A DNA stretch of 33,983 nucleotides from Deltaproteobacteria bacterium (lineage in GTDB: Bacteria > Desulfobacterota > Desulfobacteria > Desulfobacterales > JAFDCJ01), in assembly GCA_019312835.1 (NCBI GenBank), contig JAFDCJ010000103.1:1-33983 (forward strand). The letters are read 5' to 3'. Below, piece after piece: positions 17,757-26,335 of this stretch. A model generated the notes under the pieces. That model saw nothing but the letters and a program-made list of their open reading frames with translations. It did no database searches and was not told the origin of the DNA. The position numbers were made by a program, and so were the translations under genes. Position 1 is the first letter of the stretch. Each line of letters starts with the position of its first letter.

Positions 17757-18166
17757 AGAGAGCTCCCTCACCCAACTGAGTTGTGTATCCCCGCTAGTTG
17801 AAAAATACTACAGGGGGCGGGTATTTTCCGCAAGGGCAAGCGCCCGTTGGTTTTCAACGCGTGCAAACGAAAAATCGAACTGCTACCTATCCTATCAATT
17901 CGTAATTATTACTATTAATGTTAAACGATGACAAGGATAATCTCGTGAAACGGGATTTGCGGAAAAGTATAAAACTTATGGGTGCCTTGTCTTGTAACCA
18001 GTCAGGGGCCCATTTAGCCAAAACGCCGAAGATGTATCGGCTCGGCCCTGTCATGGAAGACAGCATCGAAACCTTGCTCTACCTGCCCGGGACTATTTTA
18101 GTCACCTGAGCCCACCTGTCAAGTTTTTTACCGCCAGGGGTGACCCAACCTTGCCCGGCATTGAGC
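17757..18166. other. Noncoding region upstream of the ABC exporter operon
   Basis: About 400 bases separate the PP2C gene end from the exporter start. The half nearest the exporter (17870-17940) is AT-rich and holds a promoter candidate for the - strand. Neither strand shows a convincing gene; a 63-codon frame on the + strand lacks a ribosome site and family resemblance. The spacer suggests the phosphatase is transcribed separately from the exporter-to-STAS genes. Confidence 0.5.
17905..17934 (-). promoter_or_regulatory. Candidate sigma-70-type promoter for the ABC exporter operon
   Basis: Read on the - strand, TTGTCA (17934-17929, 5/6 match to the -35 consensus) is followed after 18 nt by AATAAT (17910-17905, 5/6 match to the -10 consensus). 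The expected transcript start near 17898 would give a leader of about 140 nt before the ATG at 17756. Supported by motif and position only. Confidence 0.4.
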
Positions 18167-19609
18167 TTACAAGAGTTTAACCACGACCAGGGTGACATCG
18201 TCTTCCTGGTCGGCGGTTCCCCGAAACTGATTCAGCCCTTCGATCACGGCGGTTTGGATGGCAGCGGCCGATGCGGTTGAATATTGGGCGACGGTTTCCC
18301 TCAGACGGTCCAGGCCGAACATTTCGTTCCTGGCATTGCGGGTTTCCTGGATGCCATCGGTGCCGACCACCAGAACACTTCCGGGGGCCCAGCCCCGGGA
18401 ACTATATTGTCGATATTCATAATCGGCATCAACGCCCAGGACCATTCCTTCCCCCGTCAGGTTTTCGAATCCGTTTTGGGCCGGATCATAGAGCAGGGCC
18501 GGTTCATGTCCGGCGCGTACCCAGCTCAGCTTTTTAACGGCGACATTGATTTCCAAAAAAAACATGCTCATAAACCGGCTTGTCTTCGCGCTGTCCCGGG
18601 TCAGGGCCTGATTGATATCGGCGGCCAGTTTGGCCGGGCCCTGATAGTTGTTTACGCCGGATATTAAAAAGGCCCTGGCGGTGGTCATCAGCAGGGCGGA
18701 GCCGACCCCGTGATCGGAAGCATCCGCAACCACCACGCCCAAATTTTGATTGGGCAGCTTAAAAAAATCGTAATAATCGCCACCTGTTTCGTCGCAATAG
18801 ATGCTGGTGCCGGTCAGCTCGAGTCCGGGATGCTCCGGTGCGGTTGCCGGCAATAGATTTTGTTGAACCTCCTCGGCCAGCTTCAACGCCGTGATCAGTT
18901 TGGTGCGATGCCGGAGTCCCTGGATCATCGAGTTGGTGTGTCCGGCGATCAGGCCGAATTCGTCGCGGGTGGCGACCGGCACCGTGCGCGAGAGGTCACC
19001 CTGGCTGACGCGCTCCAGGACATCGGTCTGGTTGTTGAACAAAAGTCTCAAATTCCTGGAGTAGGATACAATCAGGTTGACCACCAGAGCCAGCAGGACG
19101 GTCATGATGAAAAACATTTCCTTGGCCACCGACCATTGGGCCTTGGCAAGAGCGGCTGCGTTCTGTTCGATTCTGGACAGCCAGACAATATCCCGGCCGA
19201 ACACCAAAACCACAATAGCCGTTACAAATATCGCGGTTGTAAAGGCCACCAGGGAAAACCTGCGGGTCATGGAATACAGCCGTTGCGGCGGCGGGAGTGT
19301 GCCGGACTGCGAAACTGCATTGTTGATGTTGGCCCGCTCCCGGGCCAGGGCCGTGTCCAGCGCCAGAAAAAAGCCCAGGATAAGGCCACCGAAGAGGACC
19401 GCGTATCCGTTGATGAGGGGAACCGCCAGAAGCGCTCTGTTCAGCGCCATTACCACAGCGGCAGCCACCAGGCATAAAACCAGGTCCATCACAAACTGGC
19501 GCTTGGGCTGGTCGGCCTCAGTCGCCGCCAACACAACCCTTTGCTGCACATAGGGGCGCAGCGCCAGGACAGCCAGGAAGCCGAAAAAAACGATTACCCC
19601 CAGCGTCAC
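18167..19609 (-). CDS. Membrane HAMP-PP2C serine phosphatase (SpoIIE/RsbU-like)
   Basis: A 480-aa frame from a GTG start. Membrane helices lie near 2-20, 42-61, 66-84, 120-137 and 165-182; a HAMP linker spans about 186-240 and a PP2C SpoIIE-type phosphatase domain about 265-480. Metal-binding acids are visible: Asp278 in GGDYYD, Asp296 in VADASDHG, Asp418 in GTDGIQE and Asp470/471 in EDDVTL. Such enzymes dephosphorylate RsbV-like STAS proteins, and one is encoded downstream on the same strand. The GTG has no good ribosome site. In the same frame upstream, 29 sensible codons from an ATG at 19723 are followed by a TGA (19634-19636), so the true protein may be 518 residues if the stop is read through or is an error. 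Confidence 0.85.
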   Translation of the reverse strand: MTLGVIVFFGFLAVLALRPYVQQRVVLAATEADQPKRQFVMDLVLCLVAAAVVMALNRALLAVPLINGYAVLFGGLILGFFLALDTALARERANINNAVSQSGTLPPPQRLYSMTRRFSLVAFTTAIFVTAIVVLVFGRDIVWLSRIEQNAAALAKAQWSVAKEMFFIMTVLLALVVNLIVSYSRNLRLLFNNQTDVLERVSQGDLSRTVPVATRDEFGLIAGHTNSMIQGLRHRTKLITALKLAEEVQQNLLPATAPEHPGLELTGTSIYCDETGGDYYDFFKLPNQNLGVVVADASDHGVGSALLMTTARAFLISGVNNYQGPAKLAADINQALTRDSAKTSRFMSMFFLEINVAVKKLSWVRAGHEPALLYDPAQNGFENLTGEGMVLGVDADYEYRQYSSRGWAPGSVLVVGTDGIQETRNARNEMFGLDRLRETVAQYSTASAAAIQTAVIEGLNQFRGTADQEDDVTLVVVKLL

Positions 19610-19723
19610 GGGGGGTATTACTTCCAGAAACGGTCAGACCTGACCACCATAGGTGGTCAGGCCCACAACGGCAAAAGCATAATGAATCAGGATTCTCAAA
19701 GGCGAGGGCTTATTGATTTCCAT
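19610..19723 (-). pseudogene. In-frame 5' extension of the PP2C gene, interrupted by TGA
   Basis: Starting at ATG 19723 (weak GGAT ribosome site 7 nt upstream), the frame encodes a basic start, MEINKPSPLR, then a hydrophobic segment ILIHYAFAVVGLTTYGGQV. A TGA at 19636-19634 follows, then PFLEVIPPV running into the annotated GTG frame without a shift. The product would be a coherent extra membrane helix, which argues that the gene is really 18167-19723 with one nonsense codon. Causes could be a TGG-to-TGA mutation, a sequencing error or recoding. Confidence 0.6.
19639..19661. repeat. Perfect 10-bp hairpin next to the in-frame TGA
   Basis: CCTGACCACC (19639-19648) and GGTGGTCAGG (19652-19661) are exact complements around a 3-nt loop. 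In the - strand transcript the stem ends two bases before the TGA codon. It has no T-tract. It lies inside the interrupted reading frame and may be chance coding sequence (Leu-Thr-Thr-Tyr-Gly-Gly-Gln) or a structure affecting decoding. Confidence 0.7.
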
Positions 19724-19760
19724 AATTGATCCAGGTATCCCAAAATTATCGGTTTGCTAA

Positions 19761-19789
19761 AGCATAATCAGCCAGACTGCATAAATCAA
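19761..19789 (-). promoter_or_regulatory. Candidate promoter for the PP2C gene
   Basis: On the - strand, TTGATT (19789-19784) and TATGCT (19766-19761) are separated by 17 nt, each a 4/6 match to sigma-70 consensus. Transcription would start near 19754, about 30 nt before the ATG at 19723, which supports that ATG as the natural start. Weak motifs; position is good. Confidence 0.35.
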
Positions 19790-19799
19790 TGCTTTTATT

Positions 19800-19829
19800 T
19801 TGACAATACTTTGAACAAAAGATTATATA
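19800..19829 (+). promoter_or_regulatory. Sigma-70-type promoter for the DUF2065 gene
   Basis: A perfect TTGACA (19800-19805) is followed after 18 nt by TATATA (19824-19829) in a strongly AT-rich stretch. The predicted start near 19836 leaves a leader of about 40 nt before ATG 19876. It is divergent from the PP2C gene's presumed promoter, so the 19740-19830 region is a divergent promoter. Confidence 0.6.
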
Positions 19830-19875
19830 TACAGCCTGTATCAGTTGTCTTAACACCGGATATTGGAATGCCATA

Positions 19876-20061
19876 ATGAAATTTTTCTTATGTGTCCTGG
19901 GCATGGTGATGATTGTGGAAGGGCTGCCCTATTTTGCGGCACCCGCTAAAATGAAATACTGGGTTCAAAAGGTTGTCGCTACTCCCGACAGCTCATTGCG
20001 ACGGCTGGGGCTGGTATTGATGGTGCTGGGTTTGAGCCTGGTTTATTTCGGCCGGACTTAG
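19876..20061 (+). CDS. DUF2065 family small membrane protein
   Basis: A 61-aa protein with two hydrophobic helices (about 2-20 and 43-58) joined by a basic loop containing AAPAKMKYWVQKV. The pattern of an N-terminal helix ending in a Glu-Gly, a Pro-rich turn and a second helix after LRRLGLVLMVLG matches the DUF2065 (YjeT-like) family. Function is unknown. Its own promoter lies upstream and a short hairpin follows the stop, so it may be transcribed alone before the queuosine genes. Confidence 0.85.
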   Translation: MKFFLCVLGMVMIVEGLPYFAAPAKMKYWVQKVVATPDSSLRRLGLVLMVLGLSLVYFGRT

Positions 20062-20062
20062 A

Positions 20063-20098
20063 GCGATGGGCAGTACCATCGCGTGTTTAGTTTTTAGT
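20063..20098 (+). terminator. Candidate terminator after the DUF2065 gene
   Basis: GCGATGG (20063-20069) pairs exactly with CCATCGC (20076-20082) around a 6-nt loop, directly after the stop codon. A T-rich run (GTGTTTAGTTTTTAG) follows, although the T-tract is interrupted. This may stop transcription from the DUF2065 promoter. Confidence 0.4.
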
Positions 20099-20174
20099 AT
20101 TTTGTGTTTGGTACTGAGACCATTCCGCCCTGGCGGACTGAAACACGAAACACCAAATACGAAACACCAAACAC
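20083..20174. repeat. Inverted repeat, 'GTGTTTCGTGTTTGG' word family
   Basis: The left arm (20083-20113), made of GTGTTTAGT/GTGTTTGGT words, is complementary at about 24 of 30 positions to the right arm (about 20141-20174), made of GAAACACCAAATAC words. The same family is at 28251-28277 and 32773-32846. It lies in the leader of queA. Confidence 0.7.
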
Positions 20175-20235
20175 AATAAAATATAGCATTTTACACCAGT
20201 TGGCTCTAAAATTGGTTTTGAACTTTATTAGCGCA

Positions 20236-21300
20236 ATGTATTCACTAAAAGACTACAACTACTATTTACCCCCGGCATTGATTGCCCAGCAGCCGATTGT
20301 TCAGCGAGACCGTTCTAACCTGTTGAGTATGGACCGGCAAACCGGTGAGCTTTCCCATCACCGTTTCAATGAAATCGGAGATTTTCTTCAACCGGGGGAT
20401 GTCCTGGTGATAAACAATACGGCCGTCATACCCGCCCGTCTTGAAGGCCGCAAGGAGACCGGCGGTAAAGTAGAGGTTCTGATTGCCGATTACAATGGCG
20501 GCCTAGAATCCATCAGGCAAAGTGGCGAGTTTGTCTGCCAGTGTTTGATAAGCGCCTCCAAGCGGCCGGTTGCCGGGGCGCGCTTATATTTTGAGGAGGA
20601 TCTAACTGCCGAAGTCCTGGATTCAGACAAAGCAAGCTACACCCTGAGATTTTCGACCGGTGACAAATTTGAAGAAGTACTGGATCGCATTGGCAAAGTG
20701 CCGCTGCCGCCTTATATCAAAAGAAATTCCGGGGCGGTCGCTTCCCAAGACGACAGAAATTCGTATCAGACCGTTTATGCCAGCCACAAGGGGGCCATTG
20801 CAGCGCCCACCGCCGGCTTGCATTTTACCCGGAAGCTGCTGGAGCAGTTAGCCGCCACAGGCGTTAAAATTGCGCCGTTAACCCTGCACGTGGGCGTTGG
20901 TACGTTTTTGCCGGTTCGAACAGACGATATCCGCCAGCATTCCATGCATTCGGAGCCCTTTACGATTTCGCATGATGCGGCTGCCACCATAAACTCGGCC
21001 CGGGCGGGCGGAAAAAGGATTATTGCGGTGGGCACCACCTGTGTGCGGACGCTTGAATACGCCGCCGATGCCCGGGGCGGGGTGGCGGCCGGAAGCGGCA
21101 GCTGTGACCTGTTTATTTACCCCGGCTATGTCTTTAAAGCCATCGATGCGATGATCACCAATTTCCATCTGCCCCAATCAACCCTACTGATGCTGGTGTC
21201 GGCCTTTGCCGGTCGGCAGAAGATTTTAGACGCCTATCAGACGGCGATCGACAGGAAATACCGGTTTTACAGTTATGGGGATGCGATGCTGATAATGTAG
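20236..21300 (+). CDS. queA: S-adenosylmethionine:tRNA ribosyltransferase-isomerase
   Basis: A cytoplasmic enzyme of 354 aa that transfers and isomerises the ribosyl moiety of SAM onto preQ1-modified tRNA, giving epoxyqueuosine. Family landmarks are the start YSLKDYNYYLPPALIAQQP, the motif DVLVINNTAVIPARL, the Ala/Pro-rich APTAGLHFT, HVGVGTFLPV and the end YRFYSYGDAMLI. The start at 20236 aligns with the conserved family N-terminus; the frame is open a further 44 codons upstream, but that part crosses the repeat and has no homology. No strong ribosome site is visible. tgt, the preceding step of the same pathway, lies 156 bp downstream. Confidence 0.96.
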   Translation: MYSLKDYNYYLPPALIAQQPIVQRDRSNLLSMDRQTGELSHHRFNEIGDFLQPGDVLVINNTAVIPARLEGRKETGGKVEVLIADYNGGLESIRQSGEFVCQCLISASKRPVAGARLYFEEDLTAEVLDSDKASYTLRFSTGDKFEEVLDRIGKVPLPPYIKRNSGAVASQDDRNSYQTVYASHKGAIAAPTAGLHFTRKLLEQLAATGVKIAPLTLHVGVGTFLPVRTDDIRQHSMHSEPFTISHDAAATINSARAGGKRIIAVGTTCVRTLEYAADARGGVAAGSGSCDLFIYPGYVFKAIDAMITNFHLPQSTLLMLVSAFAGRQKILDAYQTAIDRKYRFYSYGDAMLIM

Positions 21301-21420
21301 CAGCTGCCGGCCAGCTGCCGGTAGAGGGTATAAGGTTGAAGGTATAGGGTTGAAATATGAGCGGCGCAAGGCCGAATTTTCAGAACCGTGAGCCCTGGGC
21401 CGTGGGCCGTGCGCCAGTAG

Positions 21421-22566
<1,146 letters not shown>

Positions 22567-22881
22567 CCGGTTTGGACAACAAAAATGGATTGCCGGTATG
22601 GGGACCGGCGCAAGTTTGGGTTGCTCTTTTCATATTCTGGCTTAACTTAAGATCCAGATCGCTATGAATTCAGTTGTCTATGATTAATAGCCAAGTAGAA
22701 GATGGTTGCCATTTAGTTTAGGAGTGCTGGAGTATTGATACAAAAGCTGAACGTGCTTTTCCAGCACTCCATTACTCCAATACTCCAGCACTCCATTGTT
22801 GGCAAATGAAAGCAAGCTACTGAACCCTGAGTCACTTAAATTTGGACTATAAAGCCTAAATAAACTGAAGGAGAATATATC
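22567..22881. other. Noncoding spacer between tgt and the NifU-domain gene
   Basis: No gene is seen in these 315 bases. It contains one strong inverted repeat (22721-22794). Near 22588-22606, GCCGG/CCGGC can form a short 5-bp hairpin. The final 20 bases carry GAAGGAG, the ribosome site of the next gene. No convincing promoter was found. Confidence 0.5.
22721..22794. repeat. 17-bp perfect inverted repeat, 'GGAGTATTGGAG' word family
   Basis: The arm at 22721-22737 (GGAGTGCTGGAGTATTG) is exactly complementary to 22778-22794, enclosing 40 nt. Additional copies of the word (CCAGCACTCCATTACTCC) precede the right arm, so alternative pairings are possible. The same family is at 12261-12334, some 10 kb away. 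Confidence 0.85.
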
Positions 22882-23103
22882 ATGAAAGAAAAAGTTGAAG
22901 CTGCACTGCAAAAAGTAAGACCGATGCTCCAGGCCGACGGCGGTGATGTTGAGCTGGTTGACGTTCAGGACGGCATTGTGACAGTTCGCTTGCAGGGTGC
23001 CTGCGGCGGATGTCCCATGTCCCAAATGACCCTTAAAAATGGGATCGAAAGAATTCTGAAACAGGAAGTGCCCGAGGTCGTGTCTGTCGAATCCGCCCCC
23101 TAG
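22882..23103 (+). CDS. NifU-like C-terminal domain Fe-S scaffold protein
   Basis: A 73-aa single-domain protein of the NifU C-terminal (Nfu) family, which carries Fe-S clusters and passes them to apoproteins. The cluster-binding motif CGGCP (41-45, with Cys41 and Cys44) follows the family hallmarks [11 protein letters not shown] and [10 protein letters not shown]. Length is normal for stand-alone bacterial Nfu domains. GAAGGAG lies 8-10 nt before the ATG. It sits between the queuosine genes and the methylmalonyl-CoA genes; a functional link to either is not established. Confidence 0.93.
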   Translation: MKEKVEAALQKVRPMLQADGGDVELVDVQDGIVTVRLQGACGGCPMSQMTLKNGIERILKQEVPEVVSVESAP

Positions 23104-23185
23104 CAGCGGCCTGCGGCCTTTTGGTTAAATAGAAAATAGTCGAGATATGTCGAATATAGTTGATTAAGTTTATTGAGTTGATCAA

Positions 23186-23253
23186 GTTGATTGGGTTGAC
23201 AGCGGAGAACGTCCCATAGTCAAATAGATTGTTATCCCTTAAACCCAATCAAC
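23186..23253. repeat. Inverted repeat, 'GTTGATTAGTTGA' word family
   Basis: GTTGATTGGGTT (23186-23197) pairs exactly with AACCCAATCAAC (23242-23253), and the pairing continues beyond a one-base bulge (GTTGAT / ATCAAC). It occupies the spacer upstream of the epimerase gene. Just after the preceding stop codon, GGCC-TGC-GGCC (near 23108-23118) forms a small separate hairpin. Confidence 0.75.
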
Positions 23254-23277
23254 CAATCAACTGCCACAGGAGGTGCA

Positions 23278-23682
23278 ATGAAGGTTTTGAAAATCGACCA
23301 TCTTGGGATTGCCGTCAACAGTATTGACCAGGGCAAAACCTTTTGGACGGATGTATTGGGTCTGAAGTTTGAAGGCTCCGAAACCGTAGCGGAACAGAAA
23401 GTGACCACGGCCTTTTTCCCGGTTGGCGAAAGTGAGGTAGAGCTGCTCGAATCTACGGCACCCGACGGGCCCATTGCCAAGTATCTGGAAAAAAAGGGCG
23501 AAGGTATCCAGCATGTCGCCTTCAGGGTGGAAAATATTGAAGCGGCCTTACAGGAGCTGAAGGAAAAAGGAATCCGGCTGATAGATGAGAAACCGCGCCA
23601 AGGGGCCGGTGGTGCTAAGATTGCATTTTTACATCCTAAAAGCACCAGCGGTGTGCTGGTTGAGCTGTGCGAGAGAGATTGA
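23278..23682 (+). CDS. mce: Methylmalonyl-CoA epimerase
   Basis: A 134-aa metalloenzyme of the VOC superfamily that interconverts (R)- and (S)-methylmalonyl-CoA. Expected metal ligands are present: His8 in KIDHLGIAV, Glu55 in EVELLE (Gln in some homologues), His79 in IQHVAF and Glu129 in VLVEL. The start at 23278 has an AGGAGG ribosome site about 5 nt upstream. It is followed on the same strand by methylmalonyl-CoA mutase, which uses its (R)-product, and then by the carboxyltransferase genes that use the (S)-form, so the pathway order is clear. Confidence 0.96.
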   Translation: MKVLKIDHLGIAVNSIDQGKTFWTDVLGLKFEGSETVAEQKVTTAFFPVGESEVELLESTAPDGPIAKYLEKKGEGIQHVAFRVENIEAALQELKEKGIRLIDEKPRQGAGGAKIAFLHPKSTSGVLVELCERD

Positions 23683-23748
23683 GGCCCCGCGTTACAAAAA
23701 TCCCCGCGTGTAAAAAATTGGTATCTGGTTAATGGTTGCCGAAACCAC

Positions 23749-23833
23749 CCGGTATAAGGTATAGGGTGTATGGTATCGGGCTGAACTATCAGAATCTTCT
23801 ACCTTTTACCCTATGGCCTATACCTTATACCGG
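23749..23833. repeat. 17-bp perfect inverted repeat, 'GGTATAAGGTATAGG' word family
   Basis: CCGGTATAAGGTATAGG (23749-23765) is exactly complementary to 23817-23833, with a 51-nt centre in which further words (GGGTGTATGGTA and TACCTTTTACCC) pair imperfectly. It lies between the epimerase and mutase genes. A single arm of the same family is at about 21321-21350, in front of tgt. Confidence 0.88.
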
Positions 23834-23906
23834 CTTGGAATGGCAGCCTTAGATCTTTATACTGAACAGCATATTAAACTAAATATTCCAAAGGAGCACA
23901 CCCGTT

Positions 23907-26033
23907 ATGTCCGAGCATCCCGACAAGCAAAAATGGATTGATCTTGCGACCAAGGAATTAAGGGGCAAGCCGCTTGAATCTATAGACTGGCTGACGCCGG
24001 AGGGCATCCCGGTCAAACCGGTGTACACCGCCGAAGATATCGAAGGTATGGAGCACGTGAACACCCTGCCGGGATTGCCGCCCTACGTGAGGGGCCCCAA
24101 GGCCACCATGTATGCCGGCAGGCCCTGGACCATCCGCCAGTATGCCGGGTTTTCGACGGCCAAAGAATCCAATGCGTTTTATCGCCGGTGCCTGGCAGCC
24201 GGGCAGAAGGGGCTTTCCGTGGCCTTTGACCTGGCAACCCACCGGGGGTATGACTCCGATCATCCCCGGGTTGTCGGCGATATCGGCAAGGCCGGTGTTG
24301 CGGTGGATTCGGTCGAAGATATGAAAATACTTTTCGACCAGATCCCCCTGGATGAGATGACGGTTTCCATGACCATGAACGGTGCCGTACTGCCGATTCT
24401 GGCCGGTTATATTGTAGCGGCCGAGGAGCAGGGCGTCAGCCAGGATAAACTAAGCGGCACGATCCAGAACGACATCCTGAAAGAATTTCTCACCCGCAAC
24501 ACCTACATCTACCCGCCCGGACCGTCCATGCGCATCGTGTCGGATATCATCGGCTACTGCTCGAAAAATATGCCCAAATACAACACCATCAGTATCAGCG
24601 GGTACCACATGATGGAGGCCGGGGCTGATTCCGTGCTGCAGACCGCTTTTACCATGGCCGACGGTGTGGAATATGTGCGCGCGGCGCTGGATGCCGGATT
24701 GGACATCGATGCCTTTGCACCGCGGCTGTCCTTTTTTTTCGGAATCGGGATGAACTTTTTCATGGACATTGCCATGCTGCGGGCAGCGCGCTTTTTGTGG
24801 CACAAACTGATGAGCCAGTTTAATCCGAAGAATCCGCGGTCAAGTATTTTGCGCACCCACTGCCAGACATCCGGCTGGAGCCTGACTGCCCAGGACCCCT
24901 ATAACAACATCATCCGCACCACCCTGGAGTGTTTGACCTCTGCTTTGGGCGGCACCCAGTCACTGCACACCAACTCATTTGACGAGGCCGTGGGGTTGCC
25001 GACGGATTTTTCGGCCCGCATCGCCCGCAACACCCAGATCATTGTGCAGGAGGAGTCGCAGATCTGCAATGTCGTCGACCCCCTGGCGGGCTCTTATTAT
25101 CTGGAAGCGCTCACCGACGGGATCGTGCGCGAAGCCGGCAAGATTATTGCCGAGGTAGAAGAGATGGGCGGTATGGCCAAGGCCATCGAAACCGGTATGC
25201 CCAAATTGCGGATCGAGGAATCGGCGGCAAAGCGGCAAGCCCGCATCGACCAGGGCAAAGACGTCATTGTCGGGGTCAATAAATATCAGATTGATGAAGA
25301 TGTCGATCTGGAGATACTGGAAGTTCCGTCCAGCGTGCGCGACGAGCAAATTGCCAGACTCAAGGAATTGAGAGCCTCCCGCGATAACGAAGCCGTCCAA
25401 AAAGCTCTGGAAGCCCTGACAAAGGCAGCCACATCCGGGGATAATCTGCTGCATCTGGCTATCGAAGCTGTCAGACACAGGGCCACGGTCGGCGAAATCT
25501 CCGATGCGCTCGAAAAGGAGTTCGGCCGCTATGTGGCGACCACCCAGTGCATTTCCGGGGTGTATGCCGCCGAGTACGGCAAGAATGACGTCATCGACGC
25601 CTTGCACAAGCGCGCCGAACAATTCCAGGAAAAAGAGGGAAGACGGCCTAGGATTCTGGTCACCAAAATGGGCCAGGACGGTCACGATCGCGGCATCAAG
25701 GTCATCGCCACCGGCTTTGCGGATCTCGGGTTTGATGTGGATATCAGCCCTTTGTTCCAAACCCCTGATGAAGTCGCCAAAATGGCGGTGGAAAACGATG
25801 TGCATGTCGTTGGCGTCTCCAGCCAGGTCGCCGCCCACAAAACGCTGGTGCCCCAGCTGATCGAGGCGCTGAAATCCGAGGGCGGGGAGGATATACTGGT
25901 GGTGGTCGGCGGCATTATCCCACCGGGCGATTACGATTTTCTCTACGATGCAGGGGCAGCCGGGGTGTTTGGTCCCGGAACACCGGTTACCGAATCAGCC
26001 GATCAGGTGCTCGATGCCCTGGAAGGGAAATAG
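23907..26033 (+). CDS. scpA: Methylmalonyl-CoA mutase, B12-dependent, catalytic and cobalamin domains fused
   Basis: A 708-aa cytoplasmic enzyme that interconverts succinyl-CoA and (R)-methylmalonyl-CoA with adenosylcobalamin. Residues about 20-560 form the TIM-barrel catalytic domain: [16 protein letters not shown] (68-83), Arg209 near the CoA site and His234 in [10 protein letters not shown]. The cobalamin-binding domain covers about 580-705, with the base-off motif DGHDRG (591-596, His593 as cobalt ligand) and the VGGIIP segment. Length matches the catalytic large subunit. No small subunit or MeaB-type chaperone gene is in the window, so it is probably a homodimer, with the chaperone elsewhere. 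AGGAG precedes the ATG. Confidence 0.97.
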   Translation: MSEHPDKQKWIDLATKELRGKPLESIDWLTPEGIPVKPVYTAEDIEGMEHVNTLPGLPPYVRGPKATMYAGRPWTIRQYAGFSTAKESNAFYRRCLAAGQKGLSVAFDLATHRGYDSDHPRVVGDIGKAGVAVDSVEDMKILFDQIPLDEMTVSMTMNGAVLPILAGYIVAAEEQGVSQDKLSGTIQNDILKEFLTRNTYIYPPGPSMRIVSDIIGYCSKNMPKYNTISISGYHMMEAGADSVLQTAFTMADGVEYVRAALDAGLDIDAFAPRLSFFFGIGMNFFMDIAMLRAARFLWHKLMSQFNPKNPRSSILRTHCQTSGWSLTAQDPYNNIIRTTLECLTSALGGTQSLHTNSFDEAVGLPTDFSARIARNTQIIVQEESQICNVVDPLAGSYYLEALTDGIVREAGKIIAEVEEMGGMAKAIETGMPKLRIEESAAKRQARIDQGKDVIVGVNKYQIDEDVDLEILEVPSSVRDEQIARLKELRASRDNEAVQKALEALTKAATSGDNLLHLAIEAVRHRATVGEISDALEKEFGRYVATTQCISGVYAAEYGKNDVIDALHKRAEQFQEKEGRRPRILVTKMGQDGHDRGIKVIATGFADLGFDVDISPLFQTPDEVAKMAVENDVHVVGVSSQVAAHKTLVPQLIEALKSEGGEDILVVVGGIIPPGDYDFLYDAGAAGVFGPGTPVTESADQVLDALEGK

Positions 26034-26046
26034 CCTGCGGCTATTT
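26028..26046 (+). terminator. Hairpin overlapping the mutase stop codon
   Basis: AAATAGCC (26028-26035) pairs exactly with GGCTATTT (26039-26046) around TGC, and the stem includes the TAG stop codon. No T-tract follows, so intrinsic termination is doubtful; it may protect the 3' end of the mRNA. Confidence 0.45.
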
Positions 26047-26335
26047 AGTTGAAAAGTTGATTAAGTTAAATAGTTGATTAGTTTAGAGGCTTGCAGTCTT
26101 TCTGACTATCAGATCACCCCAAATTCAACCTAATCAACTGATCAACCAATCAACTAAACACACCTTTTTCTCTTGACAAAAACGGACTTGTATAGGAAAT
26201 TGCAAGTTTGATTTCATCTCTTCAATAAAAATCTACTGCATCACTGCGGCAGTCCGCAGCGCATATTCAATGCTACCTTTTCCCGCCGGCAACAGAATCC
26301 GGCAGGGAGATATAAAAGACGAAAGGAATGGGACG
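26034..26335. other. Noncoding spacer between mutase and carboxyltransferase genes
   Basis: No gene is seen in these 302 bases. The first 130 bases hold the stop-codon hairpin and an inverted repeat of the GTTGATTAG family. A perfect -35-like TTGACA lies at 26173-26178, but no acceptable -10 box follows at 16-18 nt. The last 25 bases include the AAGGAAT ribosome site of the next gene. Confidence 0.5.
26072..26139. repeat. Inverted repeat, 'GTTGATTAGTTGA' word family
   Basis: AGTTGATTAG (26072-26081) pairs exactly with CTAATCAACT (26130-26139). Further copies of both words flank the arms (26046-26085 and 26123-26158), so several registers of pairing are possible. Confidence 0.7.

Noticed and set aside
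17918-18109. 63-codon open frame on the + strand between the exporter and PP2C genes
   Set aside because: No ribosome site, no recognisable family, low-complexity composition, and it overlaps the better-supported - strand promoter.
19634-19661. Selenocysteine insertion signal at the in-frame TGA
   Set aside because: The hairpin lies upstream of the TGA, whereas bacterial SECIS elements lie directly downstream; a Sec residue at a membrane-helix border of a phosphatase is also unexpected.
20104-20235. 44-codon upstream extension of queA
   Set aside because: It translates the inverted repeat, has no ribosome site, and the conserved family N-terminus begins at 20236.
24975-25838. 287-codon open frame antisense to the mutase
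   Set aside because: It is a shadow of the well-conserved mutase coding sequence, with His/Asp-rich, non-family composition.
26173-26200. Sigma-70 or sigma-54 promoter before the 12S gene
   Set aside because: TTGACA is perfect, but no -10 box scores above 3/6 at 16-18 nt, and the GG/GC spacing does not fit sigma-54.
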